A stretch of 8,122 bases of DNA from NZWG01 sp964478995 (GTDB lineage Bacteria; Fidelibacterota; Marinisomatia; Marinisomatales; UBA1611): positions 1-8,122 of the forward strand of contig CAYZJY010000082.1 of the NCBI GenBank assembly GCA_964478995.1, in the 5' to 3' direction. The stretch's first letter is position 1; every line of letters starts with the position of its first letter. Below the pieces are notes generated by a model that was not told the origin of the DNA, made no database searches, and was given only the letters and a program-made list of their open reading frames with translations. The translations under genes were made by a program, and so were the position numbers. Below are positions 1-6,633 of the stretch, one piece after another.

Positions 1-41
1 TTGATGAACTCCCACCTCATGATCTTCCAGACCTGGTTCAT
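1..41 (-). CDS. Probable ABC transporter permease, N-terminal 13 codons only (runs off the left edge)
   Basis: An ATG at 41-39 (minus strand) opens a frame reading MNQVWKIMRWEFI before the window ends. A short polar start followed by a W-K-I-x-x-W-E-F pattern is the usual beginning of the ABC-2 type permease that partners NatA/YhaQ-like ATPases: a cytoplasmic amphipathic segment before the first membrane helix. The start codon overlaps the stop of the upstream ATPase gene by 4 bp (ATGA), the typical arrangement for an ATPase/permease pair. A purine-rich stretch (AGGTAAGAAGAA) just upstream can serve as ribosome binding site. The identity is inferred from 13 residues plus context, so the partner role is likely but not proven. 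Confidence 0.6.
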   Translation of the reverse strand, partial: MNQVWKIMRWEFI

Positions 42-925
42 TTCTTCTTACCTACTTCCTCTAGAAAGATCTGTTCTAAGGTTGGGATTTTCAATTGAAA
101 CGATAATACATCCACACTGGTATTGACCCACTCCAGAAATGCATTTGAGTCTCTTCTTAGCACGCCAGAGAGAGTATTTTCAGTGATATCCAAATCATTG
201 AGATAGTTTGAGGCTTCCTGCTCATCCATTTCCCCAGAGAAACGCACCTCAACGGAGTCACTTGAATGTTTTTTTCTAATATCCTCTAATGATCCCTCTA
301 CAACTATAGTTCCACTATTAATAAGGCAAATATTATTGCACAATCTCTCAACCTGCTCCATCTGATGCGTTGAGAAAATAATCGTCTTCCCCTCATCTTG
401 TTTTTCCTGAATGATCTCTTTCAATAAAAGTTGGTTCAATGGGTCTAGTCCAGTAAATGGCTCATCAAGGATGATAAGATCAGGATCATGCAAGAGAGAG
501 AGTATGAACTGGACCTTCTGTTGGTTGCCCTTTGATAGTTCTTCGACTTTCCTATTCCCTTGATCACCAAGGTCAAAACGCTCCAGCCACATTTTAGATC
601 TATTTTTAGCATCAGACTTTTCAAGCCCACGAAGTAAACCAAAATAATTTAAAATTTCTTCTAGTTTTTGTTTTTGATACAATCCTCGATCCTCGGGTAG
701 ATAACCAAGGTTTTGACGTCCAAGGGCATTAATGTCCTCTCCATTCAAATTAATAGATCCCTTATCAGGATGTATGATGCCCATTATCATCCTTATTGTG
801 GTTGTTTTACCAGCTCCATTGGGGCCTAAAAATCCATACACATCACCTCTTGCAACCTCAAAAGAGATATTATCCACTGCATGGACACCTTCATATTTTT
901 TTGTGAGATTTTCTATAAAAAGCAT
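38..925 (-). CDS. ABC transporter ATP-binding protein (NatA/YhaQ-like exporter ATPase with C-terminal DUF4162-like domain)
   Basis: Cytoplasmic ATPase that would power an ABC-2 type exporter; the transported substrate cannot be read from sequence. Residue numbers here count from an upstream in-frame TTG at 937. Visible motifs are Walker A GPNGAGKTT (38-46), a GYLPEDRGLY segment at the Q-loop (78-87) typical of the NatA/YhaQ/EcsA-like group, signature LSKGNQQKV (134-142), Walker B LIILDEP (154-160) and the H-loop STH (189-191). Residues from about 217 onward form the extra C-terminal region that ends in the family-typical TLEQIFLEEV. The start is ambiguous. ATG at 925 gives 295 aa and lies one base after the stop of the phosphatase gene. 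TTG at 937 gives 299 aa, overlaps that gene and has an AGG only 3 nt upstream. I prefer the ATG because MLFIENLTKKYEG matches usual family N-termini. Its 3' end overlaps the permease start by 4 bp. All motifs expected for activity are present. Confidence 0.93.
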   Translation of the reverse strand: MLFIENLTKKYEGVHAVDNISFEVARGDVYGFLGPNGAGKTTTIRMIMGIIHPDKGSINLNGEDINALGRQNLGYLPEDRGLYQKQKLEEILNYFGLLRGLEKSDAKNRSKMWLERFDLGDQGNRKVEELSKGNQQKVQFILSLLHDPDLIILDEPFTGLDPLNQLLLKEIIQEKQDEGKTIIFSTHQMEQVERLCNNICLINSGTIVVEGSLEDIRKKHSSDSVEVRFSGEMDEQEASNYLNDLDITENTLSGVLRRDSNAFLEWVNTSVDVLSFQLKIPTLEQIFLEEVGKKK

Positions 926-926
926 T

Positions 927-2537
927 TTATAAATCAATTACCTGCCCATCACAATATTCTGGTACCTCTACATCAAGGTACTTTGCTATTGTGGGCGCAA
1001 TATCCACTGTTGCACGCCTAGTGGTTTTTTTTCTCCTTCTAAAATCCTCACGTGAAAAGATCAGAGGAACATGAGTATCATAATCATAAGGTGAACCATG
1101 TGATGTTCCCATTCTTCGATAGAGATACCCACGAGATACCAAAGGAAATATCTCAGGTGTCATCTCTGGATCTATCATGTTTTTAAAACGCTGTACCAGG
1201 CCAACGGTATCCTTGCTCTCAAGTATTTTCTGCTTGATGATCATTCGATCGATACCCTCAACCTTAGTCAAATACTTTTCAATTATATTGTAAATAGTAT
1301 CTGGTTTGGTATTTGTTTTTTTTATTTTATCCATATCCAAATAGAAATTGCCGCCATCGCGATGGTATAGTCCTTTACCAAAAGACTCCTCTATTTCATC
1401 ATCAACCCAAGTCAGTGCCTCTTTCATGTGTTCCCTATTGATCCTTCCTCCTTCTTCACCTTTTTCAGCAAGATATTCTGGCAAGGGAAGACCCCCGTGA
1501 TCAGCCGTCAGGGTAAACAATATATTTTCCAAGCCTACTTGAGTATCTAAAAATTCAATAAAGTTTCCGAGGTAAAGATCCAACTTGATGCAAGCATCCA
1601 TGGCCTCTTGAGAATAAGGTCCATACATATGTATGACCCAGTCCATTGCTGAAAAACCTATGGATAATAGATCAGGAGCATTATCCATGCCTAATCCCTC
1701 TCCCATTACAGCATCCTTTGCTAGTTGGAGTATTTCTCGCTCAAACCAAGGCGTGCCCATTAAAATTGGCAAGACATCTTCGCCTTCATCCACACCAATG
1801 GGAAAAACAGGAGAATATTCATCATTTAAATAATTATCTTCTTCTCCATAAAAGTGGTCTTGTCTTGCATATTTCAAATATAATTGTTCATCTAGAGATC
1901 TTTGCCAAAGTGAGTCTTGATATGACCGGTTTTTTAATGTTTGATTAAATCTTGTTGCCCAGTCAGGTAATTTTTCAACATAGTAATCTGATGAAATAAA
2001 TTCTCCTGCTCCATTATAGTATATTGCTTGATCGGGATTCTTGCCACCCAGAAGGCATGCTGCTCTATCCTTGCCTCCGATGGACACGACCTTTGAATTT
2101 GGATATTTATGTTTGATCCAATCCCCAAGCCCTTTGGTATCGTATCTAGATGCAGAACGTGCCTTACCTTTTTTTGAGCCTACTACCTTTGCATTTTGAT
2201 CTTCAACACAGTTTACATTTTTCTTTAGGGTCCGATCATAAAAACTATTTCCTAGTACTCCTACATTACCAGGGTACTGTCCAAATCCAATGGCAGTATG
2301 TCCAGGCCCCGTGGCAGTATAACTATGCTCATGATGAGTATCAGTAAACCAGATGCCATGGTCCATCAACCACCTAAACCCTCCTTTGTAGAGATCATCA
2401 AACCTTGTTAAAAGGTCTGGACGCATCTGGTCTACTACCAACATGACAACCAAACTCGGAGAACTAGGCTTCAAGGCTGTGCAGGACGTTTGGTTTAGGG
2501 CTGCTACACAGACCAACCCAAAAAGGATTTTTTTCAT
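927..2537 (-). CDS. PafA-like alkaline phosphatase, exported (alkaline phosphatase superfamily phosphomonoesterase)
   Basis: Predicted exported phosphatase of 536 aa. Residues 1-18 form a signal peptide (MKK, then hydrophobic ILFGLVCVAAL), followed by Cys19 in QTSC. This resembles a lipobox, but Gln at -3 is non-canonical, so it is either an atypical lipoprotein or a soluble periplasmic protein. The two-metal site of the superfamily is recognisable: Asp36 (VVDQM), nucleophile Thr76 in TATGPGH, Asn97 (GNSFYD), Asp299 and His303 (SAMDWVIH), Asp346-His347 (ADHGG) and His489 (DTHVP). The GGKDR segment supplies Lys156 and Arg158, matching the K-x-R pair that marks PafA-type phosphomonoesterases and separates them from NPP diesterases. 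Likely role: release of inorganic phosphate from organic phosphate esters outside the inner membrane. The gene starts inside the tyrS stop (4-bp overlap) with AAGGG 7 nt upstream. No Pho-box-like site is evident. Substrate preference cannot be determined here. Confidence 0.88.
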   Translation of the reverse strand: MKKILFGLVCVAALNQTSCTALKPSSPSLVVMLVVDQMRPDLLTRFDDLYKGGFRWLMDHGIWFTDTHHEHSYTATGPGHTAIGFGQYPGNVGVLGNSFYDRTLKKNVNCVEDQNAKVVGSKKGKARSASRYDTKGLGDWIKHKYPNSKVVSIGGKDRAACLLGGKNPDQAIYYNGAGEFISSDYYVEKLPDWATRFNQTLKNRSYQDSLWQRSLDEQLYLKYARQDHFYGEEDNYLNDEYSPVFPIGVDEGEDVLPILMGTPWFEREILQLAKDAVMGEGLGMDNAPDLLSIGFSAMDWVIHMYGPYSQEAMDACIKLDLYLGNFIEFLDTQVGLENILFTLTADHGGLPLPEYLAEKGEEGGRINREHMKEALTWVDDEIEESFGKGLYHRDGGNFYLDMDKIKKTNTKPDTIYNIIEKYLTKVEGIDRMIIKQKILESKDTVGLVQRFKNMIDPEMTPEIFPLVSRGYLYRRMGTSHGSPYDYDTHVPLIFSREDFRRRKKTTRRATVDIAPTIAKYLDVEVPEYCDGQVIDL

Positions 2538-3742
2538 CCAATGACCCTTAAAAATCGTCGCTTTCCTACCTTTATTATTTGTTCGGTACCTGGGGAGATG
2601 GTGGCATGCATGTCATCAATTTTTTCATTATCAAGTTTTACCGCTCCTTGCTTGATCATCCGCCTTGCTTCTCCCTTACTTTGAAGGATGCCTGCATCAA
2701 ATATGACATTTACAATTAGATCTTCTTTTGATAGAGCATAACTAGGCATTTCATCAGGAATGCCTTTGCCAACGACAACTTCATTGAAGTGCTTTTCTGC
2801 CTTTTCTGCTGCAACATCATCATGGTATAGTGACACTACTTCTCTAGCAAGTTCACGTTTAACTTCCATGGGGTTAACTTTTGGGTCATTCAGTCTTTTC
2901 TCCGCAGATTGATAAGTTGATGGATCTGAATCTGCGGCAAGAGTATACCACCTCAATATCATGTCATCAGAGATAGATAAGGTCTTACCATACATGTCTT
3001 CTGGACTGTCCAAAAGACCGATGTCATTACCATAAGATTTTGACATTTTCTCAATTCCATCCGTACCCTCTAAGAGTGGTGTCGTAATGATGCATTGGGG
3101 CTCTTGTCCATTGTCCTTCTGAAGATCTCTGCCAACCAAAAGATTAAATTTTTGATCGGTACCACCTAACTCGACATCAGCCTTTAACTCTACTGAGTCC
3201 TGTGCCTGTGCCAAGGGATATAGGAATTCATGGATCGAGATGGGTACCTCTGATTGAAATCGTTTGGTGAAATCATCCCTCTCAAGCATCCTTGCAACTG
3301 TATAAGAACTAGCCAGTTTTACTACTTCATGGAAATTCATTTTATTTAACCAATCAGAATTATAAGAGACTTTAGCAGCATCCATATCAAGTATTACTTT
3401 AGCCTGCTCAACATAACTTTTTGCATTTGTTCTAGCTTCCTCAAGAGTGAGTTGTGGTCTGGTCTTGTTTCTACCAGATGGGTCTCCGATCATTGCAGTA
3501 AAATCACCTATGACAAGCACCGCAGCATGACCAAGATCTTGGAAATGCCTTAATTTTCTTAGTACCACCCCATGGCCTATGTGAAGATCAGGCCTACTTG
3601 GATCACAACCTAATTTTATGATCAGGGGAGAATTATCTTTTCTTGACCTCTCAAGTTTCTTGACGAGTTCATCCTCTGGGATGATCTCTTCCGCTCCCCG
3701 CTTGATGAGGTCCATTTGATCATTGATTGATGGATAGTTCAT
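2534..3742 (-). CDS. tyrS: Tyrosine--tRNA ligase (TyrS, TyrZ/TyrS2-like subtype)
   Basis: Class I aminoacyl-tRNA synthetase charging tRNA-Tyr with tyrosine in the cytoplasm. The 402-aa protein has the HIGH motif at 54-57 (PDLHIGHGVV), GGTDQKFN at 193-200 in the catalytic domain and the KMSKS loop at 232-236. About residues 338-402 form a C-terminal S4-like RNA-binding domain (GILQSKGEARRMIKQGAV). The GCDPSRPDLHIGH context and the exact KMSKS sequence suit the TyrZ/TyrS2 branch rather than the E. coli TyrS type with KFGKT. Length is normal and all signature motifs are intact. The start overlaps the smpB stop by 4 bp, with AAAGG 4 nt upstream, and the end overlaps the phosphatase start by 4 bp, implying translational coupling on both sides. 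No T-box-like leader is visible, and there is no room for one because the gene is internal to the operon. Confidence 0.97.
   Translation of the reverse strand: MNYPSINDQMDLIKRGAEEIIPEDELVKKLERSRKDNSPLIIKLGCDPSRPDLHIGHGVVLRKLRHFQDLGHAAVLVIGDFTAMIGDPSGRNKTRPQLTLEEARTNAKSYVEQAKVILDMDAAKVSYNSDWLNKMNFHEVVKLASSYTVARMLERDDFTKRFQSEVPISIHEFLYPLAQAQDSVELKADVELGGTDQKFNLLVGRDLQKDNGQEPQCIITTPLLEGTDGIEKMSKSYGNDIGLLDSPEDMYGKTLSISDDMILRWYTLAADSDPSTYQSAEKRLNDPKVNPMEVKRELAREVVSLYHDDVAAEKAEKHFNEVVVGKGIPDEMPSYALSKEDLIVNVIFDAGILQSKGEARRMIKQGAVKLDNEKIDDMHATISPGTEQIIKVGKRRFLRVIG
2545..2549 (-). promoter_or_regulatory. Shine-Dalgarno of the phosphatase gene
   Basis: AAGGG lies 7 nt upstream of the ATG at 2537, inside the tyrS 3' end. 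It is the clearest ribosome binding site in the operon. It supports this start and suggests the phosphatase can be initiated on its own as well as by coupling to tyrS translation. Confidence 0.6.
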
Positions 3743-4188
3743 TCAGCCTTTAGAGCCCTCTGGATGTCTCTCTCAACATCTCGCTTCTTTTTTGTATCAC
3801 GCTTGTCATATAGTTTTTTACCTTTTGCAAGGCCAAACTCCAGTTTGATAAATCCACCCTTAAAATACAATTTAGTTGGAACAGCCGTTAATCCTTTTTC
3901 AGCCAATTTGGAATTAACCTTATGTATTTCTCTCTTATGTAAAAGTAATTTTCTATCTCTCACCGGCTCATGACCTTCAAAACCTGTGTGGCTGTAACTA
4001 GAAATGTGTGATCCTCTTAGCCAGGCCTCTCCTTTCCTTATGAGTATGTATGCCTGTTTTAGACTTGCCTTCCCTTCCCTTATGCTTTTTACCTCACTAC
4101 CTTTCAGTTGAATCCCAGCCTCAAATTTTTCAAGAACATGATATTCGTGGAATGCTTTTCGATTGGTGGCAACGACGGTGTTTTCCAT
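3739..4188 (-). CDS. smpB: SsrA-binding protein SmpB
   Basis: Small basic tmRNA-binding protein required for trans-translation, which rescues stalled ribosomes and tags the incomplete peptide for degradation. The 149-aa length is normal. Family hallmarks are NRKAFHEYHVLEKFEAGI near residues 9-26, LKGSEVKSIREGKASL (28-43), the SSYSHTGFEGHEPVRDRKLLL region (63-83), VPTKLYFKGG (103-112) and the Lys/Arg-rich tail GKKLYDKRDTKKKRDVERDIQR (123-144), which inserts into the mRNA channel in characterised SmpB. ATG 4188 is the only usable ATG: reading upstream, the frame meets a stop without another ATG. There is no convincing Shine-Dalgarno before it. It is the first gene of the minus-strand operon and overlaps tyrS by 4 bp. 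The tmRNA gene (ssrA) is not in this window. Confidence 0.97.
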   Translation of the reverse strand: MENTVVATNRKAFHEYHVLEKFEAGIQLKGSEVKSIREGKASLKQAYILIRKGEAWLRGSHISSYSHTGFEGHEPVRDRKLLLHKREIHKVNSKLAEKGLTAVPTKLYFKGGFIKLEFGLAKGKKLYDKRDTKKKRDVERDIQRALKAE

Positions 4189-4386
4189 ATGATAATTGCA
4201 ACATAAACTACAAGTACGATAGTTGTTTTAACAAGTTTATTCATAACTATCTGCCTACACCAAACGCTTGAAGACCCTAAGCCATTTAATGCTACTTTAG
4301 ATAAGTTACGTGTAGTATTTTTATCGAGATTAACTTTCATTTTCTGATTTATTTAAGAACAAAATTAAAAATAACAAGGCCACCAA
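4189..4386. other. Divergent intergenic region between smpB and the beta-helix protein gene
   Basis: This 198-bp AT-rich spacer must hold the start signals of both divergent units, but no strong sigma-70 pair stands out. On the plus strand AAGG (4376-4379) sits 7 nt before ATG 4387 and is a weak ribosome binding site. On the minus strand TAATTTTG (4367 down to 4360), with TTTG 16 nt upstream (4387-4384), resembles the Bacteroidota TTTG / TAnnTTTG promoter, but the spacing is short and the implied smpB leader is about 170 nt. A perfect 7-bp inverted repeat GATAGTT/AACTATC (4218-4224 and 4245-4251) is present but could occur by chance. The minus strand contains an overlapping 78-codon frame that I do not regard as a gene. 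Confidence 0.4.
4376..4379 (+). promoter_or_regulatory. Weak Shine-Dalgarno of the beta-helix protein gene
   Basis: AAGG with a 7-nt spacer precedes ATG 4387. It supports this start, which also gives a complete signal peptide. Confidence 0.4.
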
Positions 4387-6537
4387 ATGAACAATCACAA
4401 ATACATGTTAATTATTGCTCTGACAATTTTCATTTCAAAATTAAATGCTGGTACAATTTATGTTTCAGCATCAGGTGATGACGGATCTGGAGATGGCTCT
4501 TCTGATGCACCTTATTTGACCATTCAGAAAGGAATTGATGAAGCAACAACTATGGATACTGTAATGGTCCTTGATGGTATATACACTGGCGGAGTCATAA
4601 TTGATAATAAACAAATATCCCTGATCGGTGAATCCATGACGGATACAAAAATGAATGTCCCTATCACAGAACCAAATATCTCAATAAGGGACACTCCAGA
4701 CACCGTACGGATCGAGAATTTTAAAATAAAACGTGGAAATTCCGCTGATGGTGGAGGCTTGTATATTACTAATTCTGTCGTAGCGGCAAAAAACCTTGAC
4801 CTTTCTAATAATACATCCTCTACCGACGGTGGTGCAATAAACCTTTACGAATCAAGTTTGACATTAGAGGATGCTCAAATATATCTTAACTCAAGTGAGA
4901 CCCATGGCGGTGCAATAAATTGTACCAATTCAGACCTGGATATAAGAGGCGGTAACGTGTACAATAATAGCAGTTGGGCTGGTGGCGCAATCTTTGTGGA
5001 CTCGCTTAGTACATGTTCTGTTGCCGATGTTTATTTCAATAATAATGGCGCAAATCGTGGAGGCGCTATTGCAACCTTTAGAGGTGGAAGATTAACAATA
5101 CATGAGTCTGATTTTTATCAAAACTCTGCTAATGGGTGGGAAGAAAATGTTGATCCAAACTTTCCTACTTATGCTGGTGGTGGAGCCATATATCAAGAAT
5201 TTGCGGATACCCTAGAAATATCAAATACAAGTTTTTCAACTAATAGCGCAACAGCAGGCCCAGGTGGTGCATTAGCATTATATCATGGCAAAGAAGTAAT
5301 ACTAGATAACATAGTGATTCGTAATAACAATTCCACTGGCGGTGGTGGTGGACTATGTCTGCTTCGACCCGAGAATGTAATATTCAACCATAGTGTAATA
5401 ATGGATAACATATCTAATTGGAACAGCGGTGGAGGCATCTTTTTTGGTACCGAAGCCAGTCAAGATACAGTCTATATGCCAGGTACTTTTAATCGGTTAC
5501 TCTTTGTGAATAATTGGGCTCTATATGGTGGTGGTGGTTTATTTACATGGAATGCAACTCTCAACCTATTTAACTCGACTTTTGTCATGAATGAAGCGAC
5601 TGATAATAATGGCGAGACTTCATGGCAAGGTGGTGGTCTGGCAATACATTCCCAAACCACAGCAAATATAGTCAATACGATCTTTCATGATAACACTCCA
5701 AACTCGATCCATGATGGAACACCAGGTAGTGGATTTGATATTAATTATTCTCTAACTGAAGAATATTGGAATGGTGATAGCAATAGTTACGACATTGACC
5801 CTCTTTTTGTGGATGTTGATGATTATGATTTTAGATTGCAGACAGGGTCACCATGCATCGATGCGGGTACATCAGACCTTAATGGAGATGGTGTACAAGA
5901 CTATTTTGATTTTAACGGCAGTGCACCTGATCTGGGTGCAATTGAATGGGTAGTTGGGGCTCCTGAACTTTTGAGTAGTTTTGTAGATGAGCAAGACTCA
6001 TCTGTGATTCTTACTTGGAACCCCATTGTAAATGAAAATTTACAGTATTACCGTCTTCAGCGTTCCACGGATTCATTATTCTCAAGTATTGATGCAGAAA
6101 ATTTCGTGACAGACGTCACTTACACAGATGGTGATGTCGAATGGAACCAAGAGTATTTTTATAGGGTATCAGCGTTCTTAGGTTACTGGACAGATGAATC
6201 AAATACAATCTCGGTCATACTCGGCTCATTAGGCCTGAATGAAGATGAATTATTGGCAAAAGATTATAAGGTATACCAAAATTTTCCTAATCCATTTAAT
6301 CCAATTACAACAATATCATATAAGTTGCCCAAAGATAGCCATGTACGCATAACAATATATGACATGATGGGCAGGCTTGTTAAAAATCTTCTTACAGAAG
6401 ATCAAAGTGCTGGTCATAGATCCGTCAAGTGGAATGCCACTAATGATCTAGGTGAATCCGTATCTGCGGGGATGTACTTCTATATGGTAGAAATTGGTGG
6501 ACTTAAACAAGTTCGAAAAATGCTTTTCATCAAATAA
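4387..6537 (+). CDS. Secreted right-handed beta-helix protein with FnIII-like and T9SS type A sorting domains
   Basis: Large 716-aa exported protein. Residues 1-21 form a Sec signal peptide (MNNHKYMLIIALTIFISKLNA, likely cut after Ala21). Mature residues 22-50 (TIYVSASGDDGSGDGS, then PYLTIQKGID) are the classic opening of secreted parallel beta-helix proteins. Residues about 120-420 contain about eleven Gly-rich GG[A/L/I] turns, the polymorphic-membrane-protein/pectate-lyase-like coil pattern. Residues about 468-522 (DPLFVD, SPCIDAG, APDLGAIEW) are the usual cap that closes such helices. Residues 526-612 look like a fibronectin-III domain (ILTWNP, YYRLQRS, YFYRVSAF). Residues about 629-716 are a type A sorting domain (NFPNPFNPITTISYKLP, ITIYDMMGRLV, GMYFYM, KMLFIK). 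In known systems this tail directs export by T9SS and surface anchoring or release. No catalytic residues of polysaccharide lyases can be assigned, so adhesion, matrix or carbohydrate binding are all possible. Two TAA stops in tandem end the gene. Confidence 0.88.
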   Translation: MNNHKYMLIIALTIFISKLNAGTIYVSASGDDGSGDGSSDAPYLTIQKGIDEATTMDTVMVLDGIYTGGVIIDNKQISLIGESMTDTKMNVPITEPNISIRDTPDTVRIENFKIKRGNSADGGGLYITNSVVAAKNLDLSNNTSSTDGGAINLYESSLTLEDAQIYLNSSETHGGAINCTNSDLDIRGGNVYNNSSWAGGAIFVDSLSTCSVADVYFNNNGANRGGAIATFRGGRLTIHESDFYQNSANGWEENVDPNFPTYAGGGAIYQEFADTLEISNTSFSTNSATAGPGGALALYHGKEVILDNIVIRNNNSTGGGGGLCLLRPENVIFNHSVIMDNISNWNSGGGIFFGTEASQDTVYMPGTFNRLLFVNNWALYGGGGLFTWNATLNLFNSTFVMNEATDNNGETSWQGGGLAIHSQTTANIVNTIFHDNTPNSIHDGTPGSGFDINYSLTEEYWNGDSNSYDIDPLFVDVDDYDFRLQTGSPCIDAGTSDLNGDGVQDYFDFNGSAPDLGAIEWVVGAPELLSSFVDEQDSSVILTWNPIVNENLQYYRLQRSTDSLFSSIDAENFVTDVTYTDGDVEWNQEYFYRVSAFLGYWTDESNTISVILGSLGLNEDELLAKDYKVYQNFPNPFNPITTISYKLPKDSHVRITIYDMMGRLVKNLLTEDQSAGHRSVKWNATNDLGESVSAGMYFYMVEIGGLKQVRKMLFIK
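4750..5637 (+). repeat. Gly-Gly beta-helix coil repeats within the secreted protein
   Basis: GG-containing turns occur at protein residues 122-124, 148-149, 174-175, 199-200, 225-226, 264-266, 293-294, 318-322, 348-350, 381-384 and 415-417. The first five are spaced 25-26 residues apart. Later ones are 26-39 apart, implying loops inserted between coils. Typical units read D/H/R-GGAI-x-(hydrophobic) followed by an Asn/Ser-rich N-N-x-S strand turn. At DNA level the longest tandem codon runs are GGT x4 (5527-5538) and GGC/GGT/GGA (5338-5352). Repeat sequences are diverged at DNA level, so this is an old repeat and not a recent tandem duplication. Confidence 0.75.
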
Positions 6538-6542
6538 TAATT

Positions 6543-6563
6543 TCCTCAAGTGCATGATGAGGA
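6543..6563. terminator. Small hairpin after the beta-helix gene, weak terminator candidate
   Basis: TCCTCA (6543-6548) pairs perfectly with TGAGGA (6558-6563) around a 9-nt loop, three bases after the tandem stop codons. The stem is only 6 bp and no T-tract follows, so it is not a convincing intrinsic terminator. The position is right for a 3'-end structure, and it is the only hairpin seen between this gene and the tRNA. Confidence 0.25.
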
Positions 6564-6568
6564 TCAAA

Positions 6569-6609
6569 TAAGTAAAATATTTTAAGGTTTAATAATAATT
6601 AAGTAAAAT
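6569..6609 (+). repeat. 10-bp direct repeat and possible promoter upstream of tRNA-Leu
   Basis: TAAGTAAAAT occurs at 6569-6578 and again at 6600-6609, 31 bp apart (about three helical turns). The second copy contains TAAAAT (6604-6609), an acceptable -10 element about 25 bp before the tRNA. A poor -35 (TTTAAG, 6581-6586) lies 17 bp upstream of it. This could be the tRNA promoter. The repeat may be a coincidence of the AT-rich spacer. Confidence 0.25.
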
Positions 6610-6633
6610 CATTGTCACGCAGGCCATGCTAAT

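Noticed and set aside
1646..1948. Plus-strand 100-codon frame inside the phosphatase gene
   Set aside because: It lies wholly antisense to a well-supported gene whose catalytic motifs cover the region, and its translation has no family resemblance.
4218..4251. Perfect 7-bp inverted repeat GATAGTT/AACTATC with a 20-nt spacer upstream of smpB, as an operator or riboswitch stem
   Set aside because: An inverted repeat of this size is expected by chance at roughly this frequency in 200 bp, the loop shows no second pairing, and no known riboswitch core is visible.
4104..4340. Minus-strand 78-codon frame upstream of and overlapping smpB, containing a membrane-helix-like stretch (KTTIVLVVYVAIII)
   Set aside because: It overlaps 85 bp of the smpB coding region in another frame, has no ribosome binding site, and ends in sequence forced by smpB codons. 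The hydrophobic stretch comes from AT-rich spacer DNA. A short leader peptide starting at the internal ATG (4236) cannot be excluded, but nothing supports it.
5338..5538. GGT codon runs as a phase-variation tract
   Set aside because: The repeats are triplets in frame, so slippage would change glycine number without switching the gene off, and the runs are only four to five codons long.
6612..6617. TTGTCA as a -35 box for tRNA-Leu
   Set aside because: With normal spacing, the -10 would fall inside the mature tRNA.
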